Of a stretch of DNA of 64,000 bases, positions 31,240-42,736 are shown piece after piece. Position 1 is the stretch's first letter. The number at the start of each line of letters is the position of its first letter. A program made the translations under genes and the position numbers. The notes beneath the pieces are model-generated. The model had not been told where the DNA came from, searched no databases, and saw nothing but the letters and a program-made list of their open reading frames with translations. The stretch covers positions 186,001 to 250,000 of the forward strand of contig KV423918.1 in assembly GCA_001632435.1 (NCBI GenBank), written 5' to 3'. Source of the DNA: Calocera cornea HHB12733 (Eukaryota; Basidiomycota; Dacrymycetes; Dacrymycetales; Dacrymycetaceae).

Positions 31240-32036
31240 TCATGGCGGCTTGGTTGCGGCAGCTGCTGGCGTCGAGCTGTAGTAAAGACGCGACGCTATG
31301 TCATCCACAACCCAATCGAAACCCTCCACTAAGTTTTCGCCAGTCACCGCGCTGCAAGGGAGTATTCGGTACCGATGGGACTTGATGGATCCCAGAGCCA
31401 GTGCCTCGTTAATTTCCTTCACTGAGAGCGCCCCTTTGATGTCCTGCTTATTTGCGAAGATCAGGAGAGATGCGCCCGCCAGCCGCTACAAAGAGCCGTT
31501 GAATAGACGATATAACAGCACAAGGAGGACTTTACATCTTCGGTTAGGAGGCTGAAGAGTTCTTCCTTGCAGTCCGGCATTCGCATCCGGTCTGCGGAGT
31601 CCACAACCCAGACAAGCCCATCAGTCTGCTCAAAGTAGTTTCTCCAATATGGCCGTAATGAGCGTTGTCCACCCACGTCCCCTAAACATAGAGCTGAATA
31701 TGACCAAACCTACGGGTGAGAAGCCGCGTACAGATGTTAAGGGTATATCTAGGATGGGGTCAGCCGTTGAGGAGCCGTCGAGCCCAGTATCACTGACTTT
31801 CCGTGTATGAACGTCTTGATATTGAAGCCCAGCGTAGGGCTGACCTGCATGATGTCTTCTCCATTGATCTTCTTTATTATCGTCGTCTTGCCAGCATTGT
31901 CAAGTCCCCTAGAGCATCAACCGAGGACCGTCAGCGCAATCGGAGGAGCTGAGCGCGTCGGGAGAACAGACAGGAACAGGATGCGCATCTCCTTCTCCTT
32001 GTAGCGGTTCTTCCTTATTATAGTAAGCAGGCCCAT
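31240..32036 (-). CDS. ARL2: ADP-ribosylation factor-like GTPase ARL2
   Basis: Minus-strand gene from [16 protein letters not shown] (32036) to ATKPP (31240). It carries the ARL2 N-terminal helix, P-loop GLDNAGKTT, switch 1 [22 protein letters not shown] (switch 2), NKQD and SAVTGEN motifs, with [11 protein letters not shown] near the end. ARL2 (yeast Cin4, fission yeast Alp41) acts with tubulin cofactors in microtubule biogenesis. The segment YTLNI that joins switch 1 to WDVGGQ lies on a predicted 17-nt micro-exon at 31734-31750, whose splicing also rebuilds the Trp codon. The first intron uses GTCTGT as donor, giving RILFLGLDNAG. Length is about the usual 180-190 residues. Confidence 0.9.
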
Positions 32037-32426
32037 CTTAGCGTTGACTTAGCCAAGCTCGGCGCAGGCGTCCGAGGGAGCAGGCCGGTGGACAAAGGGT
32101 ACAACGTGGTTGCAGCGCCAAACGGAAGCTCAGAAGTGCCGGCGGCTTGGTCGGGTCCAGGCGGAGGGGGCGCCCCCACACGCCCAACCTCTCTCCCTGA
32201 CCGCCTTGGTCTCGCACTCGCTCGTAGCGCTAGTCAGGCGAACACCAATCTGTGAATTCAAGTGGGCAGTAAAGTCCGTCGTGACTAGGCGAAGGTACTT
32301 TATGGAAGAAGCGAAAGATTACGGTCGTACAATCATATCGAAAACAACTGGGCGCCGCCAACTGGAACGCCGCGCGATGAGGAGAAAGTCCACAACAAGC
32401 ACTAATTATCGAAGTAGCTGCAACAC
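32037..32426. other. Intergenic between ARL2 and HMG-box gene
   Basis: No gene seen. Contains the ARL2 promoter and the 3' end of the HMG-box gene. Confidence 0.5.
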
Positions 32427-33490
32427 TCAATCCTTGGTCTTCTTCGCCTTTTTCTCCTTGGCAGGAGCGGACGCCGCACTCTTCTTGCTGGCCGGCTTGG
32501 AGGCAGGCTTCGCAGGCGCCGAGGCCTTCTTGGTGCTCGAGATTGGAGCGGCACCCTTAGCCTTCTTGCGGGGCGGCTCCTCATCTTCCGAGGTCTCGCT
32601 GTCGTCGTCGCCATCATCGTCATCATCGTCGCTGTCTTCATCATCATCGTCTTTGGCCTTCGCCACGATCTCCTTGACCTGCTCTGCCTCGTCGGACTCC
32701 TCATCAGAATCCTCATCGTCCTCGCTCTCGGCCTCGCCGTTGGCAGCCTTCACGGGTGCGGGAGACACGTCGAGCTCGTCCTCGTCATCCTCCTCAAGCT
32801 CGACCTCAACCTCAGCAACAGGAGCAGACTTCGAGACCTCGTATGCCTGCTTTCGCCCCTCGTAGTCCGCCTTCAGCTTGGCCTGCGCAGCAGTGTATGG
32901 CTGAAGTACCGTCAGCATCACATGGGTAGAATGATGTGTGGTAGCAGACGCACCTGCTTTTCCGCGTCCGTCAACTTCCCCCAGCTTTCCGAGATCTTGG
33001 ACAGCATCTCATGATACGGGATGTCCTTGAACCTCTCCACGAACTCCGCACGCTTGTCGTTCTGGTACAGCAGGTACGCGCTCGCGGGACGCTTGGGGGC
33101 GAGCGGGTCCTTCCACTTCTTCTCCTTCTTCACGCGCTGCTTCCTCTTGCCAGGCTCGGCGTCGTCAGCGGCCGCAGACGGGCGACCCCGCTTCTTCCCC
33201 GTCACCGCGCCCTCCGCCTTGATGCTTGCACCGCCGTCCAACGCCTTTAAGGCTGCGGCATAGCCCTCGCCGGCCGCGTGCACGCTCAATCCGCCCTGTG
33301 ATAGCGCGGCAGTGTATGTCTCGACGATGCGCGCCGCATTGCTGAGTGCGGAGGCTAGTTGGGTGAACGCCGAAACGACCTGAGACGCGTATTAAATACA
33401 GGGGACGCGTATAGAATAATGAACGTGGGAATAGGGGCTTACCTCGTCTTTCCCGTCATCTTGATGCTTTAAGGCGGCCTTGGGGGGCAT
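32427..33490 (-). CDS. HMG-box chromatin protein
   Basis: Minus-strand gene with three exons from MPPKAALKHQDDGKDE (33490) to KKTKD (32427). After an N-terminal helical part (VSAFTQLASALSNAARIVE) and a basic AT-hook-like KKRGRPSAA, there is one HMG box (DPLAPKRPASAYLLYQ, FKDIPYHEMLSKISESW-GKL, then YTAAQAKLKADYEGRKQAY across an intron at about 32900-32952). A very acidic Asp/Glu region and a Lys/Ala/Pro-rich basic tail follow. This fits yeast Hmo1/Nhp6-type architectural proteins, closest to Hmo1 by having an N-terminal helical domain before the box, but orthology is not proven. Expected to bind and bend DNA in the nucleus. Confidence 0.85.
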
Positions 33491-34564
33491 GGTGGTCAAG
33501 GGAGGAGAGGGGGAAGGGGAAAGGGGGGAAAGTGTAATAGAAGTGTTGAAAGGGGGTAGGATTATAAGCGGGAGGCGAGGTGGAACGATAAGGGGGCGTG
33601 TTTAAACGGTACAGGGGGGGCTTCGGTTTACAAAGGCCGTTGTTTGTCTTGTGTATATTTGAGTACCAGTGATTAGTGTTATGTGTTTTGTATATTATTT
33701 TTTCATAATTAGCCTCCGTGATCGCTACTAACTCAGTCGCGTGACGAACTCAGTAGTCCCGGGTCGCCTTCGAACAGGAGCTTTCTGTTGGCGTGGAATG
33801 GATGCGAATGTACGCTCCAAATGGAACCAATAGTTCGCGGCCTGTCAGTAGCATCCCGTACCGTAACCTTATCCTCCCCACTTATTCGCCCAATCGCCTT
33901 ACCCGCCTTCTGATCCCGCCACGCTGTCAGTTTGCGACTCAGCCGCCTTTCTCAGGGCCATCGCCGCGCAAAGGTTTCTTCCGCTCCCCTCCTGCGCGCA
34001 TCATTCGCTTGTCCCTCCTTGGCCCCGCCCTTCATTCGCTTCCACACGCCTCCTACGCCTCCTCCTCCTCCTCCTCCTCCCACTTCGAGTTATACCTCTC
34101 CGCCCTCTCATCTGTCAGACCGATTCACGTTCATATTAGCGTACTGGCCGGTGAGCGCGCGAGGGATTGCTCCGAGCTGCGCGGGTGTCGCATCGTATAG
34201 CCTATCATTGGTCCGGGGGGCGTCGGGAACTGCACAGTGCCGCATTGTGACTGGCTTGTTGCACAAGGAGGCCGTGGTGACTTGCACATCATCACCTCGT
34301 TTCCCGCCAATCCATCCCAATCCAGACAAGTTACCAAACGAGACGGAACAGAACAGGCAGGCCAAAGAGCCCAAGCCCAAAAAATAACCTTCCCAAAAGA
34401 CCAAAAACGTGTGGAATCTATTGCTCCAAATAGACCAAAGACGGTCAAGACTGAAATCTGTGTCCTACAGACCATACACCGGGCCCGACACCGTCCACGT
34501 CACCCCGACGTAGAGTGCGCGCCGCCCCCGCCGCCGACGCGTTCCGCACGCTCGCCAGCGGCCG
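33491..34564. other. Divergent promoter region (HMG-box and PNUTS genes)
   Basis: About 1.07 kb without a recognisable gene. A TCC trinucleotide run lies at 34062-34080. Several open frames exist but none is family-like; long 5' UTRs are possible. Confidence 0.5.
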
Positions 34565-37500
34565 ATGGATCGGTCGACTCCCCAAGGCTGGCAACAGCAA
34601 TGGTCGCCTCCGCCACAGCAACCCCAACCGCAGCCAGGCGCCTACGCCCACTACCTCTCCCCGGGGCAGCAACAAGCCTACGCGTTCCAGCATTCCCCTC
34701 AACCATCGCAAACATCGCAGTCATCGACGCCGAACGGCATCCAGTACGGGCAGGAGTATCCGGCTTTTGGCCTTTATCAGCCACAGGACGCCAATCAAGT
34801 CCCGCAACAGCCGCTACATGTCCCGGAAGACTTCGACCAGCTCATGGCGAGCGTGCTGGAGCAGGAGGGCTACGCCGCTGAGCAGCCTCAGCAAGGTACG
34901 TACACGCGGATGTCGCGTTTTTTTTTCCGCATGGCTAATGAGCATACAGGTGCCCAACATCCGTCCGCACAACCACAGCCGCAGGTCCTCTCCCCATCCA
35001 CCTACCAGCAGTACTTCCCCACCCATTCCCCAGACGCCGCAAAGAACGCATATATGCACCTCTTAGCCCCAGCCTACGCGTCTCCACCCCAGCCTCAGCC
35101 TCAGCAGCCGAGCACATCCAACATGCAGCCGCAGCCGCAGTACCAGATGCCGGACGGGCAGGCGGCGCAGTATGGACAGCTGCCACCCGGGTACGCGTAT
35201 CCGTTCGCGATGGGGAATGGGACGCAGAACGACTGGGCAGCGTTTGGACTCGACGATGGGCCTAGTGACCCGATGGCCATCGAGTGCGTGTTTCTTTGCT
35301 GTTATCCCTCGTGAATAAATGCTGATGTATGACTCGCAGCCCAACTTTGGTGATGAACGCCCAAGCCGGCCCGTCCTATTCTCCACATCCTCCGCATCCG
35401 CAGCAAGCACAGCAAGGACTGCAGCAAACCATCTCGCCAGAGCTGCTCCACCCGCAGCCCCAGCTCGCCAATCCCCGCTCCATCCAGTTGTCCAGTTCAA
35501 TCTCCCCTCCAATCCAAGGCCAGCGATTAGGCCGTTCTATCGACGCCTCGCCGGCCACAGCCGCCTCTGCCCCACGCCGTCAAGCGAGCACGGCTGTTGC
35601 GGCTAACTCAAAGTCCTACACTACCGGCCTGGAGCCGCTTCTATCTCCTGAAAAACTCGACCAGAATCCAAGCGCAATCGCGCATGCGCTCCTGGTTCAG
35701 CTGACAGGAAAGAAGTCGGAGCCGCCTGACCTCGCGACGCGCCTCAAGGTCCTGCGGACGCTGAGGGAGCACGCGCCAGAGAGGTTCTGGAAGGCGTGGG
35801 CAAGGGAGAGTGTTGCTGTCGAGATGTTGAAGGGATGGCTGGATGATGCGATGAACGACGAGAAGCCGAAGGCAGACGTCATGATGCCATTGCTACAGGT
35901 GCGCCCGAATTATCTGATGTCGATACTCCGAAACTTATCTTGTTCCAGGTTATTGAGCGACTGCCTATCCCGATAGAAAATCTTAGATCGACAAAGATTG
36001 GTCAGTCGGTACGACGAGCCGTGAAGTTGTCCCCAACGACAGGTAAGTTTCGTCTCTCTCTCCAAACATTCTATCTTGCCGGGAGACCCAGCAAGCTGGA
36101 AAGGTGCGGTCAAATGACGGGCCAATGTGAATCAGCGAGCGAATGGACTCTCTTCGATATAGATACCGTGCTTCTTAATCATTTGGAAAGAGTAGTAGCT
36201 AACATGTGCCCCATCATCTGCAGCGATCAAGGACGTTGCGCAGAAACTGGAACAACGCTGGAAAGACGAGATCGGCAAACATCTCGCGTCTGGGAGCAAG
36301 GACTCTGACAAAGAGTCTACTCCGCAGGGTGATAGCGCAAAGAAGCGCGCGGCGATCACGGCAGAGGGTGCGTCGTGTTCTTAATGAAGTCAGGTTGGCA
36401 TGGCTGATTCGATTTGGGTCCTCTAGATGCGAGGAAGAAACGCAAGGTTGAGCCAGTGCCGGCAAGTACATCCAAGGTTACCCCTGCCGTTCCTGTGAAG
36501 AAGGCTGTTGCACCTTCTGCGAAGATCGTTTCTGTGAACAGACCTGCCGCCAAGCCTGCAACGGCGTCTACAACTGTCAAGACTGCGACTGTTGACTCTG
36601 GGTTCTTCAGCACCAAGCCGAAGGCAAAGTTGCCCAGCTTCCGGAAGACCTCGACGATTGTATCTACGACAGACGCGAAGAAGGACGGTGGAGCTGCAGA
36701 GAAGCCGAAGGTTGCTGTGAACAACGCAGATGCATTCCAGGAAGCCCTCAAGTCCCTCAACAAGAAGAGTGGCATAGGCGAGAGGGGAACTCCTCCTGTG
36801 GAGGCCAAGTCAGAGCCGGCAATAGATGGCTCGGTCGTACCAATTGAAGCTCCGAAAGCGCCCAGGAAGAAGAAGAGCGTGACGTTCGCAACGGGGGATG
36901 CGTTCTTGAAAATCAAGGTCATTGAGCCTGCTGTGTATGATGACGACGAGCTTCTTGGAGAACATCATTCCAGTGCCAAAGATCTGGATAGAGCTGAGGG
37001 CCTGGCGCTCGCGCATGCCATCTTCGATGAGGAGATCGATTATTATGAACCTGATGGTGAGCAGTTCGTCACTGTAATAACGGTTGGCCGGCTGCTGACA
37101 ATTTGCAGAAATTGAATTCCCGCTTGAGCCGGAGAACATGTACTTCGAACGAGGCGGATCCAGCCAGGAGAAGACAGCGCAAGACGTGCGGGAACACAGC
37201 GTTGAAGAGGTGTGGTACGACACTCCCGAATCTATCCCGTATAGTCCTACAGAGCCGGCCAATGTACAGCCTGCCATGCCGGACGACATGTATATACCCC
37301 GTCTGAAGCTGGCCCCCAACATGGAAGACGTTGCCCCTGAGGACGACCCCGACGACCCTGCAACGAAGGAAGCGGTGCCTAATGTGGCTGAGCTGCTGAA
37401 GAGGATCTCCAGCGGGACATATCAACCCTCTCCACCGCCTGCGCAGCAGCAAGGATCCGCGGCGGATGCTGCTCAGGCGAACACTCTGGCCAATCTAGGT

Positions 37501-37940
37501 ATAGACGCGGGCCGGCTGGCAAGCATCCTGGCACAAGCGGGTATGAACCCGAATGGGCAGCCTGCTCAACCAAGTGGACCAGGAAATCAGCAACCATATA
37601 ATGGTGGGACCGAGTGGAATCAAGGCGGCAACCAAGGTGGTAATTGGACAGGATACAACGAGGCAGGATACGGTGAAGGCAATAGTACTGGTTTTAATAA
37701 AGGACAGTCTGATCAAGGCTGGGCCAGCCGTGGACGAGGAAAGGGGCGGGGCGGGCGAGGCGGAGGCGCACGGCAAAAGGGCCAGAAGCAGGTCCCGTGT
37801 CAGTATTACCAGCAGGGAAGGCAAGTAGTAGTCGAATCCATTTGCGTGAGAATGACGTGGGCTGATACGGAGTTCTTTTGGAATATAGGTGCAGATATGG
37901 CGACGATTGTGATTTCCTCCACGTCGACTCGCAGCCGTAG
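34565..37940 (+). CDS. PNUTS/Ppn1-like PP1 regulatory subunit
   Basis: Multi-exon gene from MDRSTPQGWQQQW to the stop at 37940. A Gln/Pro-rich N-terminus is followed by a TFIIS N-terminal (LW-type) helical domain (LKVLRTLREHAPERFWKAW; VIERLPIPIENLRSTKIGQ), a basic Ala/Lys linker, then a PP1-docking RVxF motif in RKKKSVTFATGDAF. The C-terminus has an RG-rich segment and a CCCH zinc finger: PCQYYQQGR joined to CRYGDDCDFLH (C-x7-C-x5-C-x3-H). This order is that of PPP1R10/PNUTS and fission yeast Ppn1, which tether protein phosphatase 1 to the cleavage/polyadenylation machinery and control transcription termination. The last intron (37821-37888) starts AG|GCAAGT, a textbook GC-AG intron, and splits the zinc finger. 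Confidence 0.85.
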
Positions 37941-38674
37941 GCCCTGCGGCCGCCCACCCGCTTTCCGTTTTCGATGGCTCCTCGGACACGTTTGTTCATC
38001 GACTCAGCATCCTCGCATTCACCCAACGTACGATGATTCGGCACTCATTTTCTCTGTTTCTTCTCATCAAGGCAATGGTTTCCGTGTTCTCCCGCATCAC
38101 ACATCCCTCCCATCATGCTCTGCACCTCGCTGCTGTATAATTAGTGACAACTCTCGAAGGCACCAACCGCTCATTTGCATCCTAATCCCATTGGGTCTGC
38201 ACTGCTGTACATTCCGAGAGGGGTTGCGAGTCATCTACATGTCCGGAACCAGATGGCCAACGGTTAGCCGAGTGGCCGGTTGGAAGCATCGAGGGAGGTT
38301 GACGACGCGGGATCGGCAGTGAATTGACCCGAGACCTCGCAATTTTCTGCTTGGTAATGGGGACGGATGGTGGGGATGTGTATATTCATGGGATCAACAT
38401 TGTACTTTGCGCGATGAACAGCGATAGCTACAGCGATCATAATGCCATGGCGTGTGCATCGGTTGATATTTCTTCTCATGTTCCAGATAGGGTTCACGCG
38501 AAACAGTCACGTAACCAAGAAGTTGCAATGTGAAATTTGGTCCCTTTGACGCGTCCTGCTATCATCGTCCGCTTCAGGACCCCCGGATGCCAGGTGCTGC
38601 TGCCAGGCGCGACCCTCCCTCGCCTCATTCTCGCCTTACCCTCCTTCCTCCCTTCCACCGCACAGCCAGGCAGC
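37941..38674. other. Intergenic between PNUTS-like gene and RAD16
   Basis: No gene seen. Contains the 3' UTR of the PNUTS-like gene and the RAD16 promoter. Confidence 0.5.
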
Positions 38675-41600
38675 ATGGTGACTACACGCCGCCGCTCCTC
38701 TGCCGCCAACATGGACGTGGTGGACACCATCACCCCAGCCCGGTCCATCTCGACTCGCGCATCTTCCACCCTCGTCTCGACGCCTGCCACTGGCGCATCC
38801 GTCACGCCCTCCGGGAGTGTCAAGGGCTTAGGCAAGACGCGTGCCTCGCTCGATCTCAACGCCATCAACCTGAAGAGCATGGCGCGCGGGAAGCGCAAGG
38901 CCGACCAGATGGAGGAGGATGTCATCGACATCGACGACGATGTTGTCGAGCTTGACGAGACGGAAGAAAACGAGGAGGTGACTCACACCACCAGCACCCG
39001 GAGGAACAAGCGCGTAAAGACCGAAGTGGTCATCGAGATCCCGGTCAGGAGGCGTCCTTCCCAGGCACGTGTATGCGCTTCGTATCCGGTGGTACACGTC
39101 TGACGTGTTCTGCAGATCGTCAAAGACGATTCTGAGGACGACATGCCGAAAGCCAACGGCCGGGATAAAGGCAAAGCACTTGCAAAGGGCCGTGGAAAGG
39201 GAAAGGCGAGGGCGGAAGTCTCAGACTCCGAGTCAGATGATATCGCCCTGAAGTCTTACGTGGCTTCCCCTCAGGACTCGTCCGATGACGACTCTGCGGA
39301 CGACTGGAAGCCCGAGTCGCGCTCCAAGGCGAAGGGTAAGGGGAAAGCCAAGGCGAAGGTCGAATCAGACAGTGACCTGACCGATGCTCCGTCCTCGTCT
39401 GAAGAGAGCGTTTACGCGGCGGACGACTTTGTCGAAGACAGCGAGGAGGAAGCGCTTGCGCTGCAGAAAGCCGTCAAGAAGAGCGTGAAGGTGCTCAACA
39501 AGCCGACCCAGGAGGAGCGCAATGCGAACCGGGCGTATGACCGGAAGATCATCCAGGAGTTTGGCAAGGACGAAAGTGACGACGAGCCGGAGGATGATAG
39601 CGATGAAGAGGTCGTGGAACAAGCAGAAGACGATCCCATCAAGGTTGAGAGCCGTGGCGTCTCCCGTGCTGCCGAATGGAAGCTTCTCAAGGTCGAAGGT
39701 ATCGCCAGGCGCGAGCTTCCTGAGGACCGCTACCTCCGTCGCAGGGAGGAAAACCTGCTCAAGAAACGTCTTGGCCGCAAGCGCCTAACGCAAGCCGAAA
39801 GGAACTCGATCTCCCTGAAGCTGCACCACCCTGAGCTGCGCGATTGCTGGGGCGACCTCGCCGCCTCTATCCCGATCATCGTTCCTGAGCGGGCTCCCCA
39901 GCCGCCCTCGCTCAAGGTTACTCTCCTGCCCTTCCAGCAGGAGAGCCTGTACTGGATGCGCAAGCAAGAGGACAGCATGTGGAAGGGTGGTATGCTTGCC
40001 GACGAGATGGGCATGGGCAAGACCATCCAGACCATCGCTTTGCTCGTCCATGACCGCCGGAAGCCGAACCTCGTTGTTGCTCCGACGGTCGCTATCATGC
40101 AATGGAGGAACGAGATCGAAGCCAATACGGAGGACTTCAAGGTCTGCATCTGGCACGGTGCGTCAAGGTCGAACGATGTCAAGGAGCTCCAGAAGTACGA
40201 TGTCGTCCTGACGACCTACGCGGTGCTCGAGTCTTGCTACCGCAAGCAGCAGTCTGGGTTCAAGAGGCAGGGCAAGATTGTCAAGGAGCTTAGTGCCATG
40301 CATCAGATCAAGTGGAAAAGGGTTATCGTACGTCTCTGTTTCCATACGAGCGGCACAGTCTCTAATCTCGTGGTGCAGCTGGACGAAGCGCACAACATAA
40401 AAGAACGTGCTACTAACACCGCAAAGGGCGCATTCGAGCTGAAGAGCGACTACAAATGGTGTCTGTCTGGCACACCTTTGCAGAACCGTGTCGGTGAATT
40501 GTACAGCTTGGTTCGGTAGGTGTTACTTGATATTGAGCATCGCTGGCTTGCTCATGTCTACGCAGCTTCCTCGGCGGAGAGCCCTTCTCGCACTACTTCT
40601 GCATGCGCTGCGACTGCAAGTCCCTTCATTGGTCGTTCAAAGACCGTCGCACCTGTGACCAGTGCGGCCACAGCCCCATGAACCACACTTGTTTCTGGAA
40701 CAACGAGATCCTCTCGCCCATCCAGAAGTATGGCATGGTCGGAGTTGGAAAAGTCGCTTTCAAGAAACTCAAGATTCTGCTCGATCGAATGATGCTTCGC
40801 CGGACGAAGCTGGAACGTGCAGACGATCTTGGGCTGCCTCCTCGTACGGTCACTGTACGCAGGGACTACTTCTCGCCAGAGGAGAAGGAATTGTACCTTT
40901 CTCTGTTCACCGATGCGAAGAGGCAGTTCTCGACTTACGTGGATCAAGGCACATTGTTGAACAGTAAGCGTTGTTAGTCTAGTGTGCAACCGACTTGCGA
41001 TACTCATTGGGCTTGCAGATTACAGCAACATCTTCAGCTTGATCACCCGTATGCGTCAGATGGCATGCCATGTGCGTTTCGTTCCAATTGATCGGTGCCT
41101 TTTCTGACCAAAACCTCTAGCCTGATCTTGTACTTAAGAGCAAGACCAATAAAACGCTCTCCGCTGACATTGTCGAGGCGACTGTCTGCCGTCTCTGCAA
41201 TGACATTGCCGAGGATGCCATCAAATCCCGCTGCAACCACGTTTTTGACCGCGAATGTATCAAGCAGTACCTCAACACCTCTGTCGAACATCAGCCGCAT
41301 TGCCCTGTCTGCCATCTGCCCCTTTCCATCGACCTCGAAGCTCCTGCACTGGAAGAAGAGATCGAGGTTAAATCGAAGGCTAGGCAAGGCATTCTTGGAC
41401 GACTTGATGTGGATGAGTGGCGTTCCTCCTCGAAAATCGAGGCGCTTGTTGAAGAGCTCAGCAATCTGCGCAAGCAGGATGCCACCACCAAAAGCATTGT
41501 TTTCAGCCAATTCGTTAACTTCTTGGATCTCATCAACTTCCGCTTGCAACGTGCCGGGTTCACTGTCTGTCGGCTTGAGGGCACTATGAGTCCTCAGGCC

Positions 41601-42047
41601 AGAGATGCCACGATCAAGCACTTCAGTATGTGATTCCGTTTCCTATCTCGATCGGTTGCTGACCTGAGACATCAGTGAACAATGTCAATGTCACTGTCTT
41701 CCTTGTGTCGCTCAAAGCTGGTGGAGTAGCGCTCAATTTGACAGAGGCGAGTGGCTCGGATCTATATTTCGGATCTGTGCTGATCAATCTTGTAGGCCTC
41801 TCGCGTGTACCTGATGGACAGCTGGTGGAATCCTGCCGTTGAATATCAAGCGATGGATCGCATTCACCGACTTGGTCAGCACCGACCGGTGCAAGCGATC
41901 AAGCTTGTGATAGAGGATAGCATTGAGAGCCGTATTGTGCAGCTTCAGGAGAAGAAGTCCGCTATGGTTGATGCCACGCTCCAAAGGGATGATTCCGCCA
42001 TGGGGCGCTTAACCCCTGAGGACCTTGGCTTCTTGTTCAGGTTGTGA
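38675..42047 (+). CDS. RAD16: Nucleotide excision repair ATPase RAD16
   Basis: Gene with several introns from MVTTRRRSSAANMD to DLGFLFRL. After an acidic and basic low-complexity N-terminus comes a SNF2 ATPase: LLPFQQESLYWM, Walker A DEMGMGKT, the DEAH box in LDEAHNIKERATNTAKG, and SGTPLQNRVGELYSL. Inserted in the usual Rad5/Rad16 position is a C3HC4 RING (VCRLCNDIAEDAIKSRCNHV, CPVCHLPL), preceded by a cysteine pair motif (FCMRCDCKS, CDQCGHSPMNHT). The helicase C-terminal lobe has GGVALNLTEASRVYLMD and DRIHRLGQHRPV. This is the Rad16 order. With Rad7, Rad16 performs global genome repair of UV damage and acts as an E3 ligase module. Confidence 0.93.
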
Positions 42048-42736
42048 TTCATTGCGCTTACTTGTAATTTTTTGTTGTCATTGGCTCTTGTATGTTCGAC
42101 TAATAGCGTGATTCCGTGGCTGCGTACTTCGTAGATTAGATTACCAGGAACTAAATCAGAAATGCAGATTCTACCAGATGAGGATGTGTGCCTGGTTTGG
42201 GCGCCCAGCAGGAGCTTCTGAGACAGATCCCGCCCGATAAGCGCTCCCGTAACAGCCAAGGTTCTTCCGGCCTCCGTCCAGTCCTCCACCTACTCGCTGG
42301 ACGTTCGTGGCCACCCTGCCAGTCTCCAAGAATATCCACCGCTCCAAGCTGCTTGGAGTGACAACGAACACCTGCTGATCGTTCCTGAACATGATTCTCG
42401 TATCCGGATATACTTCCTGCGCTGGTGTACCTAGTACTTGGCGCCCCGAGCCGTTGTTTTAGACTCTCTTCTCGCGGGGATAACGCCATTCTCGGAGTCA
42501 ATGAGCACCATATTCATGACTCTGGCGATGAGAGTAGTTATCCAATGATCATCACTGTCAACAGAGCACGCGATTATGCTGCAATCTCGACTCGAGCGGT
42601 CTCGGGCGCCTTTCAGAGAGTCTTCCTGCTACGCTGAAGGATGTTCGTGGAAGCTCGTCTATAAAGCGGACAGCCGAGCGAGCACATGGAGGAATCAGTC
42701 AATTGTGAATCTTCGCCTCGGTCTCACATCTGAAGT
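42048..42736. other. Intergenic; possible degraded minus-strand coding relic
   Basis: No intact gene. On the minus strand, 42171-42392 reads FRNDQQVFVVTPSSLERW followed by Gly/Arg-rich sequence and ends in HILIW; it looks protein-like (beta-propeller or lectin-like) but lacks plausible exons on either side. Could equally be the 3' UTR of RAD16 and the promoter of the transporter. Confidence 0.3.

Noticed and set aside
38262..38345. tRNA-like GCCGAGTGG segment
   Set aside because: Resembles a Leu/Ser tRNA A box, but there is no B box or pairing acceptor stem downstream.
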